Shown here piece by piece: positions 5,304 to 12,159 of a stretch of 14,258 nucleotides of DNA. The notes below the pieces were generated by a model, which worked only from the letters and a program-made list of their open reading frames with translations, had not been told where the DNA came from and made no database searches. Source of the stretch: Alphaproteobacteria bacterium MarineAlpha3_Bin3 (GTDB lineage Bacteria > Pseudomonadota > Alphaproteobacteria > Rhodospirillales > Casp-alpha2); assembly GCA_002938075.1 (NCBI GenBank), contig PTLK01000025.1:1-14258 (forward strand), read 5' to 3'. A program made the position numbers and the translations under genes. How positions within the stretch are numbered: the first letter of the stretch is position 1; the number at the start of each line of letters is the position of its first letter.

Positions 5304-6701
5304 ATGAGTAAAAATACCGATCTAGACGGGTATGACGCCAAAACCCGTCGAATGATGAAGGGCATGGCTGCGGCTGAAAATCGCGCCCTCGCGGCCCGCG
5401 CCGAAGAAGAATGCGAGTGCAAGGAAGGCATGTTTCCGAGCATCGGTCGGCGGGGCTTCCTTGCCGCGGCCGGGGCGGCCGGGGCGGCCGCGCTGGTGAC
5501 CCGAGGAGCCAACGCGGCGGCACCACCGGGCGCCATGGACTATCCCGTGCAAAAGGACCCGACCAGTGAACAGGGCCGCCTGACCAGCGCTGACGGCGGA
5601 TACGGTTCGCGTTCTCAGTTCGAGAGCGAGGTCCGTTGGCGTTTCCCGACGGCGACCAAGGAATCGTCCTGGACGATGGTGCCATTGGACAAAAGTCAAG
5701 GCATTATCACCCCTTCGGGGCTGCACTTCGAACGCCACCACGGCGGCATTCCCAACATCGACCCGGCGAAGCACACGCTGATCGTCCACGGAATGGTCAA
5801 TCAGGCCAGGAAATACACCATGGCCGACTTGATGCGGTTTCCGTCGATATCGCGGCAACACTTTATCGAATGCTCCGGCAACGGCCTGACGGAATGGAAG
5901 AAGCCGTACCTGAAGACCGTCCAGGGCACCCATGGCCTGACTAGCACGTCCGAATGGACGGGCGTTCCGTTATCGACGATCCTGCGCGAAGTCGGCGTCA
6001 AGGACGGCGCCGGATGGATCCTGGCCGAAGGCGGCGACGCCGCGGTGATGACCCGCAGTGTGCCGTTGGATAAATGCTGGAGCGACGCCATGCTGGCCTA
6101 TGCCCAGAACGGCGAGGCGCTGCGTCCCGAACAGGGACACCCGCTGCGTCTTCTGCTGCCCGGGTACGAAGGCAACACCCACATCAAGTGGTTGCGCCGC
6201 ATCGAGGTCAGCGACAAGCCGTTCATGAGCCGCGAAGAGACGTCCAAGTACACGGACCTCTTGAACGGCGGCAAGGCACGTCAGTTCTCGTTCACCATGG
6301 AAGCCAAATCGGTGATCACCTACCCGTCCGGCGAAATGAAGCTGCCGGGTGCGGGATTCTACGAGCTCACCGGCCTCGCCTGGTCGGGCCGCGGAAAGGT
6401 CCGGCGGGTCGATATTTCCACCGATGGCGGCGCGTCCTGGGGCTTGGCTCAATTACAGACGCCGATCCAGTCCATTTGCCACACCCGGTTCCGCTTCCCG
6501 TGGCACTGGGACGGCAAGCCGGCGATTCTGCAAAGCCGTTGCCAGGACGAGACCGGCTACACCCAGCCGACCATCAAGCAACTGGTTGCCGTCCGCGGTC
6601 TCGACGGGCACGCCAAGTTCGGATCGATCTATCACTTAAACGGCATCCAGAGTTGGGGCGTCGATAGCGACGGGAGTGTGAAAAATGTCCACAAATATTA
6701 A
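5304..6701 (+). CDS. soxC: SoxC, molybdenum sulfite/sulfane dehydrogenase subunit
   Basis: Periplasmic molybdopterin enzyme of the sulfite oxidase family; in Sox systems SoxCD oxidises the sulfane sulfur bound to SoxYZ, and relatives oxidise sulfite. The 465-aa protein begins at ATG 5304, with GGAGG at 5289-5293; the frame is open upstream to a TTG at 5172, but that region looks untranslated. A Tat signal with Arg49-Arg50 (IGRRGFLAAAGAAGAAAL) sits behind an unusually long 48-residue lead, and cleavage is likely near residue 70 (ANA-AAP). The molybdenum-ligand Cys is Cys190 in HFIECSGNG. GYEGNTHIKWLRRIE (287-301) and the dimerisation domain with VDISTDGGASWG (369-380), RFPWHWDG (397-404) and IQSWGV (448-453) follow. 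It overlaps soxD by 17 bases. No soxXYZAB is visible in the window, so stand-alone sulfite oxidation is possible. Confidence 0.93.
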   Translation: MSKNTDLDGYDAKTRRMMKGMAAAENRALAARAEEECECKEGMFPSIGRRGFLAAAGAAGAAALVTRGANAAAPPGAMDYPVQKDPTSEQGRLTSADGGYGSRSQFESEVRWRFPTATKESSWTMVPLDKSQGIITPSGLHFERHHGGIPNIDPAKHTLIVHGMVNQARKYTMADLMRFPSISRQHFIECSGNGLTEWKKPYLKTVQGTHGLTSTSEWTGVPLSTILREVGVKDGAGWILAEGGDAAVMTRSVPLDKCWSDAMLAYAQNGEALRPEQGHPLRLLLPGYEGNTHIKWLRRIEVSDKPFMSREETSKYTDLLNGGKARQFSFTMEAKSVITYPSGEMKLPGAGFYELTGLAWSGRGKVRRVDISTDGGASWGLAQLQTPIQSICHTRFRFPWHWDGKPAILQSRCQDETGYTQPTIKQLVAVRGLDGHAKFGSIYHLNGIQSWGVDSDGSVKNVHKY

Positions 6702-7269
6702 AAAACTGACATTGGGTGGCTGTTGCGTGATCGCGCTCAGCCTTGGCATCGCTAACGCCGTCGAGGCGGGCAGCAACTACGGCCATAAGTATGGTTTCGG
6801 CACCCCGGCCAGTGCCGCCGATATCTCCAAGATCGATATTGACGTCATGCCCGACGGCCGCGGCGCGCCTCCGGGCCAGGGAACCTACGCCGAGGGCAAG
6901 AAGGTCTATGCCGCCACGTGCGCAGCCTGCCACGGCGCCGACATGGCGAAGCCGGTGAAAGGGACCGGGGCCGCGCCGCTACGTGGCGGCCGCGGCACGC
7001 TCACCTCGGGCAAACCGAAGAAGACGGTCGAAAGCTACTGGCCCTACGCCTCGACGCTGTTCGACTACACCAAGCGGGCGATGCCGTTCTACGAGCCCGG
7101 CTCGATGAACGACAATGACATTTATGCGGTGGTCGCCTACATCCTCGCCGAGGGTGGGATCATCAGCAAGGACACGGTGATGAACGCCAAGACCCTGGCC
7201 AACGTGAAGATGCCCAACCGGAACGGATTCATCTCCGACCCGAGACCGGATATCTTCCTCTACGACTAA
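6685..7269 (+). CDS. soxD: SoxD-type monohaem cytochrome c, electron acceptor of SoxC
   Basis: Periplasmic c-type cytochrome that would take electrons from the SoxC molybdenum centre. The 194-aa protein has a Sec-type signal (hydrophobic residues 9-27, cleavage near VEA-GS), the SoxD-typical GFGTPASAADI at 37-47 and DIDVMPDGRGAPPG at 51-64, one haem site CAACH at 79-83 and a probable axial Met133 in RAMPF. SYWPYASTLFDY (117-128) and MPNRNGF (176-182) are also typical. The start overlaps the soxC end by 17 bases, implying coupled translation. It has one haem and is half the size of the dihaem SoxD of Paracoccus (about 380 aa), so it is the short form and also resembles SorB-like partners of sulfite dehydrogenases. 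Confidence 0.9.
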   Translation: MSTNIKKLTLGGCCVIALSLGIANAVEAGSNYGHKYGFGTPASAADISKIDIDVMPDGRGAPPGQGTYAEGKKVYAATCAACHGADMAKPVKGTGAAPLRGGRGTLTSGKPKKTVESYWPYASTLFDYTKRAMPFYEPGSMNDNDIYAVVAYILAEGGIISKDTVMNAKTLANVKMPNRNGFISDPRPDIFLYD

Positions 7270-7294
7270 GGTTAAATCTTCCTCCCATAATTCG

Positions 7295-7327
7295 GCGCGG
7301 GCCCATTAAGGGTCCGCGCTTTTTTTT
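7295..7327 (+). terminator. Intrinsic terminator of soxCD
   Basis: GCGCGGGCCC (7295-7304) pairs with GGGTCCGCGC (7310-7319) over ten bases with one G-U pair, around a five-base ATTAA loop, and is followed directly by eight T residues. It lies 25 bases after the soxD stop. On the opposite strand no T tract follows the stem, so it works for the rightward transcript only. Confidence 0.92.
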
Positions 7328-7349
7328 GTCCCCAACCAGGGCATTTTTT

Positions 7350-8183
7350 TTAGCCGCCTAAGACGCCGATGATCAGCACGACAAATAACGCCGACAACGC
7401 ATAAACACCTATTCTGGCGGTCGCGAAGCTGTCCATCAAGCGGGTGAGGACTGGCGCCAAAATTGGCCGAAGGCCTTTGCATCCGATCAAAAAACAGACC
7501 CGCAAGACACAGGGTACCGCCGGCAGGCCGACGATCAGGGCCGCCGTCAGCGAGACCAGTAGGCCGGCGGGTTCCCGGACGTATTCCATGTAGGCCTCGG
7601 CATAGAACCATTCGGTGCCGTAGGGAATGGGCGTCCTCTTGTACTGCCATTCCAGCCAGGTCCCTATGTGCATCAGGACGACCCACATGAGGATGGCGCC
7701 GGCGGCGAGAAGGAAAACGAAAAGGACTTGCGGGAGAGCGGACGGCGCGCGGGCGATCCGTGAGAGCAGGCCGGCACCGACGGCCAGCCACGCCAAGGCG
7801 ACCACTACGGAAGGCGCCGCGAAAAAGTTGAGTACATGGCCGATAACGGCTTCCGGGTCGGGCGCAAACAACAGTGCGCCAGTCACCAGCGAACCGGTGC
7901 CGACCACCCCAACCGTCACGAAACCGTAGGCGACGACGCGGAACTTGGGCCAGCCTTTCGCGAAACCGGTCCCCGGCATTCCGTAGAACCCGGAGGCGGC
8001 GTCCGACATCAGCCGGGAATAGGTTGCCGTCCGTAAACTGTCCCACCAAGCCCGGTGGTCGGCGGCCATGCGTTGGCGCCGGTCGCGATCGGCCCACAGG
8101 TCGGCGATCATGACCAGGACGGCGAATACCAGCACCAGGGCCGAGAAAGGTTCGGCAAATGCCATAGAAACCCCGTTTCCCAT
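7350..8183 (-). CDS. Six-segment integral membrane protein, unknown
   Basis: I do not recognise the family. The 277-aa product has about six hydrophobic spans: roughly residues 13-30, 82-107, 117-140, 151-176, 206-233 and 257-276, with the last ending in GVLGG at the C-terminus. Between spans 1 and 2 is a polar domain with RAWWDSLRTATYSRLMSDAASGFYG (44-68, shown here only as a landmark by RAWWDSL). Between spans 4 and 5 is an acidic/aromatic loop with GTEWFYAEAYMEYVREP (189-205). The start is ATG 8183 or ATG 8165; neither has a strong ribosome site. It is convergent with soxD and divergent from modE, so it belongs to neither operon. No haem, Cys-pair or transporter signature was seen, and a tie to molybdate or sulfur metabolism is only positional. 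Confidence 0.75.
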   Translation of the reverse strand: MGNGVSMAFAEPFSALVLVFAVLVMIADLWADRDRRQRMAADHRAWWDSLRTATYSRLMSDAASGFYGMPGTGFAKGWPKFRVVAYGFVTVGVVGTGSLVTGALLFAPDPEAVIGHVLNFFAAPSVVVALAWLAVGAGLLSRIARAPSALPQVLFVFLLAAGAILMWVVLMHIGTWLEWQYKRTPIPYGTEWFYAEAYMEYVREPAGLLVSLTAALIVGLPAVPCVLRVCFLIGCKGLRPILAPVLTRLMDSFATARIGVYALSALFVVLIIGVLGG

Positions 8184-8214
8184 GTTAGTGCATATAAGGG
8201 TTTATGACAGACCC

Positions 8215-8250
8215 GATAACACCCATCGGCACCGGCGGAAGCGGGTTATC
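8215..8250 (+). promoter_or_regulatory. Hairpin in the modE leader
   Basis: GATAAC (8215-8220) pairs exactly with GTTATC (8245-8250), and CC/GG just inside can extend the stem across a two-base bulge. It stands between the divergent start of the membrane-protein gene and the small leader ORF of modE. It may be an RNA hairpin or an operator. I cannot match it to the molybdenum-cofactor riboswitch by eye. Confidence 0.25.
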
Positions 8251-8297
8251 CGTGGACGAGCTTTGTTTTCCCTGTAAACTCCCAGGCAAGGAGTCCC

Positions 8298-8342
8298 ATG
8301 GCAGGTCCCCGTTCATCTGCCGAAATGGTCCATCGCCCATGA
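8298..8342 (+). CDS. 14-codon leader ORF overlapping the modE start
   Basis: AAGGAG (8288-8293) precedes an ATG at 8298 by four bases. The frame encodes MAGPRSSAEMVHRP and ends at TGA 8340-8342, which overlaps the modE ATG (8339-8341) as ATGA. The modE start itself has no clear ribosome site, so ribosomes terminating on this short frame probably restart on modE. The peptide resembles no known leader. Alternatively modE starts upstream at the in-frame ATG 8204, whose extra 45 residues look non-coding. Confidence 0.4.
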   Translation: MAGPRSSAEMVHRP

Positions 8343-8707
8343 AAACCAAGAGCAACACCGTCGGGGCGCGGCTTCGCGTCGTCCTCGGACCGGGCGCGGC
8401 GGTCGGTCCCGGCCAAGCCGCGATGCTGGAAGAAATCAGGGACACCGGCTCGATCGCTGCCGCCGGCCGTCGGATGAATATGAGCTACAAGCAGGCCTGG
8501 TATTTAGTCAAATCCATAAATAATTGCTTCGGCAAACCGTTAGTCGTCATGCATAAAGGTGGACGTTCGGGTGGCAGCGCCGTCCTGACGCCCTTGGGTG
8601 AAGAGGTTCTTATGCGTTACCGGCGCATGGAGAAACTAACCGCCAAGGCCATCGACGGGGAAATAAAGGCCCTCAAGACCGCCTTGAACGAAAAATCCGG
8701 CCGGTAA
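8339..8707 (+). CDS. modE: ModE-type winged-helix regulator, DNA-binding domain only
   Basis: Molybdate-responsive transcription regulator of the ModE N-terminal (LysR-like winged helix) type. From ATG 8339 the protein has 122 residues. The winged helix covers about residues 20-90, with LEEIRDTGSIAAAGRRMNMS and YKQAWYLVKSIN, then KGGRSGGSAVLTPLGEEVL, all typical of ModE. The C-terminal molbindin (TOBE) domains that bind molybdate in the 262-aa E. coli ModE are absent, so it either senses molybdate indirectly or works with a separate Mop protein. It lies 116 bases before modA, with a ModE-box-like site in the gap, and is in the same orientation. Translation appears coupled to the 14-codon leader ORF. 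Confidence 0.85.
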   Translation: MKTKSNTVGARLRVVLGPGAAVGPGQAAMLEEIRDTGSIAAAGRRMNMSYKQAWYLVKSINNCFGKPLVVMHKGGRSGGSAVLTPLGEEVLMRYRRMEKLTAKAIDGEIKALKTALNEKSGR

Positions 8708-8778
8708 TCATTTTTTCCTGATCCGCGAAACCTCGGCCCGTTGGCTTCAACCCCTTGGAAACCTTGACATAGAATCAT

Positions 8779-8802
8779 CGATATAGTCAGTTGGTTATAT
8801 CG
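8779..8802. promoter_or_regulatory. ModE-box-like operator upstream of modA
   Basis: CGATATA (8779-8785) and TATATCG (8796-8802) form a perfect 7-base inverted repeat with a 10-base spacer, close to the known ModE consensus of CGxTATATA and TATAxCG half-sites. It ends 21 bases before the modA ATG. A consensus TTGACA (8764-8769) lies just upstream, but no -10 hexamer sits at the usual 17 bases; the AT-rich half-sites may supply it. Repression of modABC under molybdate sufficiency is the expected role. Confidence 0.7.
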
Positions 8803-8823
8803 GTATTTTAGGTTGGGAACGCC

Positions 8824-9633
8824 ATGTTGACAGGGCGCGCACTGGAGCGAATTCTCTATCGGACCGTCATTGTCGGTGCCGTCATCGTCGCCCCCTTATT
8901 CGCCCTTGGGGCGAGCGCGGTAACGATCCCGCCGACGATTGCCGCCGCTTCGAACTTGCGTTTCGGATTAGAGGAAATCGCCCGGATCTTCCACCGCGAT
9001 ACCGGCGTCAAGGTAAGGTTGTCCTTCGGCTCGTCGGGGAATTTCGCCCGCCAGATCAGGCAGGGCGCCCCGTTTGAACTGTATATGTCCGCCGACGAGG
9101 TCTATGTCCTGGATCTCGCCCGGGATGAATTCACCATCGGCGAAGGCGTTCTTTATGCCATCGGCCGGATTGCCATTTTCGCACCCACGGGTTCGCCCTT
9201 GCAGGTTGATGCGATTATGCAGGGCCTGCGGGTGATGATCAAAAACGGGCGCTTGAAACATTTCGCCATCGCCAATCCCGAACACGCTCCCTACGGCCGC
9301 GCTGCTCGCGAGGTGCTTGTTCATGCGGGCTTGTGGGAAAAGATCCTACCTCGCCTGGTTTTCGGCGAAAACATCTCGCAAGCGGCTCAGTTCGTGCTAT
9401 CCGGGTCAACCCAGGGCGGGCTTCTCGCCTACTCCCTCGTGCGCTCGCCGCCGTTCTCGGGCCGGGGTGAATCGGCACTTGTTCCGGCCAAATGGCACCG
9501 CCCGCTCAGGCAGCGCATGGCGTTGCTCAAAGGAGCTGGCCAGGTTGCGCGGCATTTTTACCACTTCATTCAGCAGCCGCCCGCGCGGGCCATCCTGCGC
9601 CGGTATGGTTTTGGTCCACCGGATGGGAGTTGA
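8824..9633 (+). CDS. modA: ModA, periplasmic molybdate-binding protein
   Basis: Solute-binding subunit of the molybdate ABC importer. The 269-aa protein has a hydrophobic signal at 14-32 (cleavage near ASA-VT), then TIAAASNLRFGLEEIA (38-53), SFGSSGNFARQI (67-78), LYMSADEVY (86-94) and FAIANPEHAPYGRAA (147-161), which are standard ModA/WtpA-class signatures with the oxyanion-binding Ser residues. The ANLR-type sequence and long C-terminal region suggest the Azotobacter-like branch rather than the E. coli one. ATG 8824 has only a weak GGGAA upstream. It is the first gene of modABC, with modB starting 6 bases after its stop. Confidence 0.93.
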   Translation: MLTGRALERILYRTVIVGAVIVAPLFALGASAVTIPPTIAAASNLRFGLEEIARIFHRDTGVKVRLSFGSSGNFARQIRQGAPFELYMSADEVYVLDLARDEFTIGEGVLYAIGRIAIFAPTGSPLQVDAIMQGLRVMIKNGRLKHFAIANPEHAPYGRAAREVLVHAGLWEKILPRLVFGENISQAAQFVLSGSTQGGLLAYSLVRSPPFSGRGESALVPAKWHRPLRQRMALLKGAGQVARHFYHFIQQPPARAILRRYGFGPPDGS

Positions 9634-9639
9634 GCCATC

Positions 9640-10308
9640 ATGAATTGGCCGTCGCTGATTCTGTCGTTGAAATTGGCGGTTTGGACCATGGTGGTCTTGC
9701 TGCCGATCGGTATTGTCCTGAGCCGCCAGCTTGCATGGCGACGGTTCCCCGCCAAGGGCTTGGTGGAAGCCGCCTTGGCGCTGCCGCTTGTCTTGCCGCC
9801 GACGGTTCTGGGCTTTTACATTCTGATCACCCTTGGCGGTGGATCACCGATCGGGCAGTTCTATGACGCGGTGCTCGGACGGTCGTTGGTGTTTAGCTTT
9901 GACGGGTTGCTCGTCGCCTCGGTAATTTTCAACCTTCCCTTCGTCGTCCTGCCCATGCGGCGGGCCTTCGAATCCATCCCCCCCGAGGTGCGGGAGGCGG
10001 CGGCGTGCTGCGGGATGTCGGCTGGGCGGATCCTCTGGCGAATCGAGCTTCCGATGGCCTGGCCCGGCATTCTATCGGCACTCGTTCTCACGTTTGCCCA
10101 CACCATCGGTGAATTCGGCGTCGTGCTGATGGTTGGCGGCAATATCCCCGGAGAGACCGAAACCATCGCCATCGCCATCTACGACCGGGTCCAGGCTTTC
10201 GATAATGCCGCAGCCGGCTTGATGTCGGCAGTGTTGCTCATCGTCGCCCTCGCCGCCATTGGCATCACCTACGCGGCGACGTCCTCGGTCGGGCGGAGGA
10301 ATATCTGA
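9640..10308 (+). CDS. modB: ModB, molybdate ABC transporter permease
   Basis: Inner-membrane permease of the molybdate importer; 222 residues, normal for ModB, with about five membrane spans. ALPLVLPPTVLGFYIL (47-62) is typical. The EAA loop, which docks on ModC, is EAAACCGMSAGRILWRIELP (119-138), followed by the ModB signature HTIGEFGVVLMVGGNIPG (154-171). The ATG at 9640 is 6 bases after the modA stop, and modC begins one base after its stop. Confidence 0.95.
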   Translation: MNWPSLILSLKLAVWTMVVLLPIGIVLSRQLAWRRFPAKGLVEAALALPLVLPPTVLGFYILITLGGGSPIGQFYDAVLGRSLVFSFDGLLVASVIFNLPFVVLPMRRAFESIPPEVREAAACCGMSAGRILWRIELPMAWPGILSALVLTFAHTIGEFGVVLMVGGNIPGETETIAIAIYDRVQAFDNAAAGLMSAVLLIVALAAIGITYAATSSVGRRNI

Positions 10309-10309
10309 C

Positions 10310-11428
10310 ATGGTCGCGAAACTGACCGTCGCCCTGCAAGATGACGGGCCGTTCCGTTTGGACGTCCAGTTGTCCTGCGCCACTGGGGAAATCCTCGCTC
10401 TTGTCGGCCCATCGGGAAGCGGAAAATCGAGGGTCCTGCGCAGCATCGCCGGTTTGTATCGACCGAAACGTGGCGAGATCATCTATGGTGACGAAGTCTG
10501 GTATGACCCCGCCAAAGCCGTCAACCTGACGCCTCAGCAACGCCGAGTTGGGATCGTTTTCCAGAACTACGCGCTGTTCCCGCACCTCTCCGCAATCAAG
10601 AACGTTATGGAGGCGCTTGGGGATCGGCCCCCTTCGGAGCGCCGGGCGCGGGCCGGTGAACTTCTTGACCTCGTCAATCTCGGCGGGCTCGAGGATCGAA
10701 ACCCCGCGGAACTTTCCGGCGGCCAGCAACAGCGCGTGGCCGTGGCCCGGGCGCTTGCCCGCGATCCCAACGTTCTCCTGCTCGATGAGCCTTTTTCCGC
10801 CGTCGACAAGGCGACACGCCAGCGACTTTATCGGGAACTCGCCGATCTGCGCCGCCAACTACGGATGCCGGTCGTACTGGTGACTCATGATCTGGACGAG
10901 GCAGCTATGTTAGCGGATCGGCTATGCATCCTTCATCGCGGAAGGACGCTGCAGGAGGGACCGCCTTTCGACGTCATGACGCGGCCGGCAACACCAGAGA
11001 TAGCGCGGTTGGTGGAATTGAAGAACACCTTCGAAGGGCGAGTGTTGGAACACCAGGCCGGCAATGATCGAACGTTCTTGGGGTGGGGGCCTTATACGCT
11101 GGAAACAACGTATCAGCCGAATTTCCCCGAAGGCAGTTGCGTGACTTGGACGATCCCGAATGCCCGCGTCATTATTCACCGACCTGATCGCCCGTCCAGA
11201 GGCGAAAGGGAGAACCCGGTTTCCGGCATCATCATGGAGTTCGTGCCGCTTGGCGACTGGACAAGCGTCGCCATCACCGTGGATGGAGTGCCGGATTCAC
11301 CGCTTTTCATGACCGTGCCCACCCATGTCGCTCACCGAAACGACCTTGCGACCGACAAGCGAATCAACGCGTCACTTCTCGCAAAGGGGATTCATCTCAT
11401 GCCGTTGAGCCATGAGGACGAGGCCTGA
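10310..11428 (+). CDS. modC: ModC, molybdate ABC transporter ATPase
   Basis: Cytoplasmic ATPase that drives molybdate import through ModB. The start is ATG 10310, preceded by GGCGGAGGA (10292-10300); the longer in-frame start at 10259 lies inside modB and is not needed. The 372-aa protein has Walker A GPSGSGKS (33-40), Q-loop Gln85, the signature LSGGQQQ (135-141), Walker B VLLLDEP (155-161) and H-loop His193. Residues from about 241 form a TOBE-like regulatory region. That region is divergent: it has IIMEFVPLGDWTSVAITVDG (307-326) in the place of the molybdate-binding repeat. It closes the modABC operon. Confidence 0.93.
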   Translation: MVAKLTVALQDDGPFRLDVQLSCATGEILALVGPSGSGKSRVLRSIAGLYRPKRGEIIYGDEVWYDPAKAVNLTPQQRRVGIVFQNYALFPHLSAIKNVMEALGDRPPSERRARAGELLDLVNLGGLEDRNPAELSGGQQQRVAVARALARDPNVLLLDEPFSAVDKATRQRLYRELADLRRQLRMPVVLVTHDLDEAAMLADRLCILHRGRTLQEGPPFDVMTRPATPEIARLVELKNTFEGRVLEHQAGNDRTFLGWGPYTLETTYQPNFPEGSCVTWTIPNARVIIHRPDRPSRGERENPVSGIIMEFVPLGDWTSVAITVDGVPDSPLFMTVPTHVAHRNDLATDKRINASLLAKGIHLMPLSHEDEA

Positions 11429-11615
11429 TCGGTATCGTTTGGTTAGTTGCGCCCATCGCCAGCGAGTCTTCTCCAAACCCCCGGTCCCCACAGGGCTTCT
11501 TTAGAAGGTCTCAAAATCAATCGTAGGCCGAGGAAATCGACGGCCAGGAGAAAGCGACAGGAGAAGTGTGTCTGGATGGGTGCCCCTGGACGGCTTTGGG
11601 GTGCCCTGGGGGGTA
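11429..11615. other. Convergent intergenic gap between modC and the dksA-like gene
   Basis: No gene or clear terminator seen. There is a small perfect stem CTTCT-TT-AGAAG at 11496-11507 without a T tract, and GGTGCCC occurs twice near 11580-11610. Confidence 0.5.
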
Positions 11616-11972
11616 TTAGCCTTCCGACAACTCCGCGCAATCGAAACAGGTCGGCGTGGTGGGGTCGTTTTCGAGCCGTTTAAGTTCGATATTTATGCCG
11701 CAACTGACGCAATAGCCGAATTCGCCTTCGTCCATACGCTTCAGCGCCGCGTCGATGCGTTGAATCTCGACCGTCCGCCGGCGTTCCGTTTCAAGCTGCA
11801 TGGCCTGGGTTTGCAAGGCATCCATGCGCGATAGACGCCCGACCATGGTCTGGTCCAACTGCACCGGTTTACGCGCTTCTTCCGTAACCTCGGAAAGTTT
11901 CTCGACTTCCTCGCGCATTCCAGTCAGGCGCTTTTTGTATGCCTTTACGTCGATTTTCCGTTTTTTAGCCAT
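11616..11972 (-). CDS. DksA/TraR-type zinc-finger protein
   Basis: Small RNA-polymerase-associated zinc-finger protein of the DksA/TraR superfamily, whose members act in the secondary channel of RNA polymerase. From ATG 11972 it has 118 residues: a basic N-terminus (MAKKRKID), a helical, probably coiled-coil middle (about 10-80) and the four-Cys zinc site Cys88-Cys91 (CVSC) and Cys109-Cys112 (CFDC). The typical lead-in RIDAALKRMDEGEFGYC is present. The frame is open 20 codons further upstream (start 12032), but those residues do not look like the family and no ribosome site supports them. DksA-like is a safer label than DksA, because it is shorter than the 151-aa E. coli protein and the coiled-coil tip Asp pair was not identified. 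It is divergent from argS. Confidence 0.85.
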   Translation of the reverse strand: MAKKRKIDVKAYKKRLTGMREEVEKLSEVTEEARKPVQLDQTMVGRLSRMDALQTQAMQLETERRRTVEIQRIDAALKRMDEGEFGYCVSCGINIELKRLENDPTTPTCFDCAELSEG

Positions 11973-12073
11973 TTCAATCCCATCACCCCGAACAGACTTA
12001 TAAGAGTGGCAGGCTCCGGCGCCCGTGGTCAAGTCCTAGCGTTGGGGGCTTTTGCCAGGGCGGCGAACACGGG

Positions 12074-12102
12074 TTGATTGGCGTTGGGCTCTCAAGTATC
12101 AA
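12074..12102 (+). promoter_or_regulatory. Possible argS promoter
   Basis: TTGATT (12074-12079) and TATCAA (12097-12102) are 17 bases apart, the optimal sigma-70 spacing, 58 bases before the argS ATG. The same bases form interleaved inverted repeats (GTTGAT/ATCAAC and GCGTTG/CAACGC), so a regulator could bind here too. Confidence 0.4.
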
Positions 12103-12159
12103 CGCTTAAGCGGGGCGGGAATCGGCATTCCTCCGAACCGCCTTGGAGTCCGAAAATCA

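Noticed and set aside
8764..8792. Standard sigma-70 promoter for modA from TTGACA
   Set aside because: The hexamer 17 bases downstream is TCAGTT, a poor -10; I kept only the operator as a feature.
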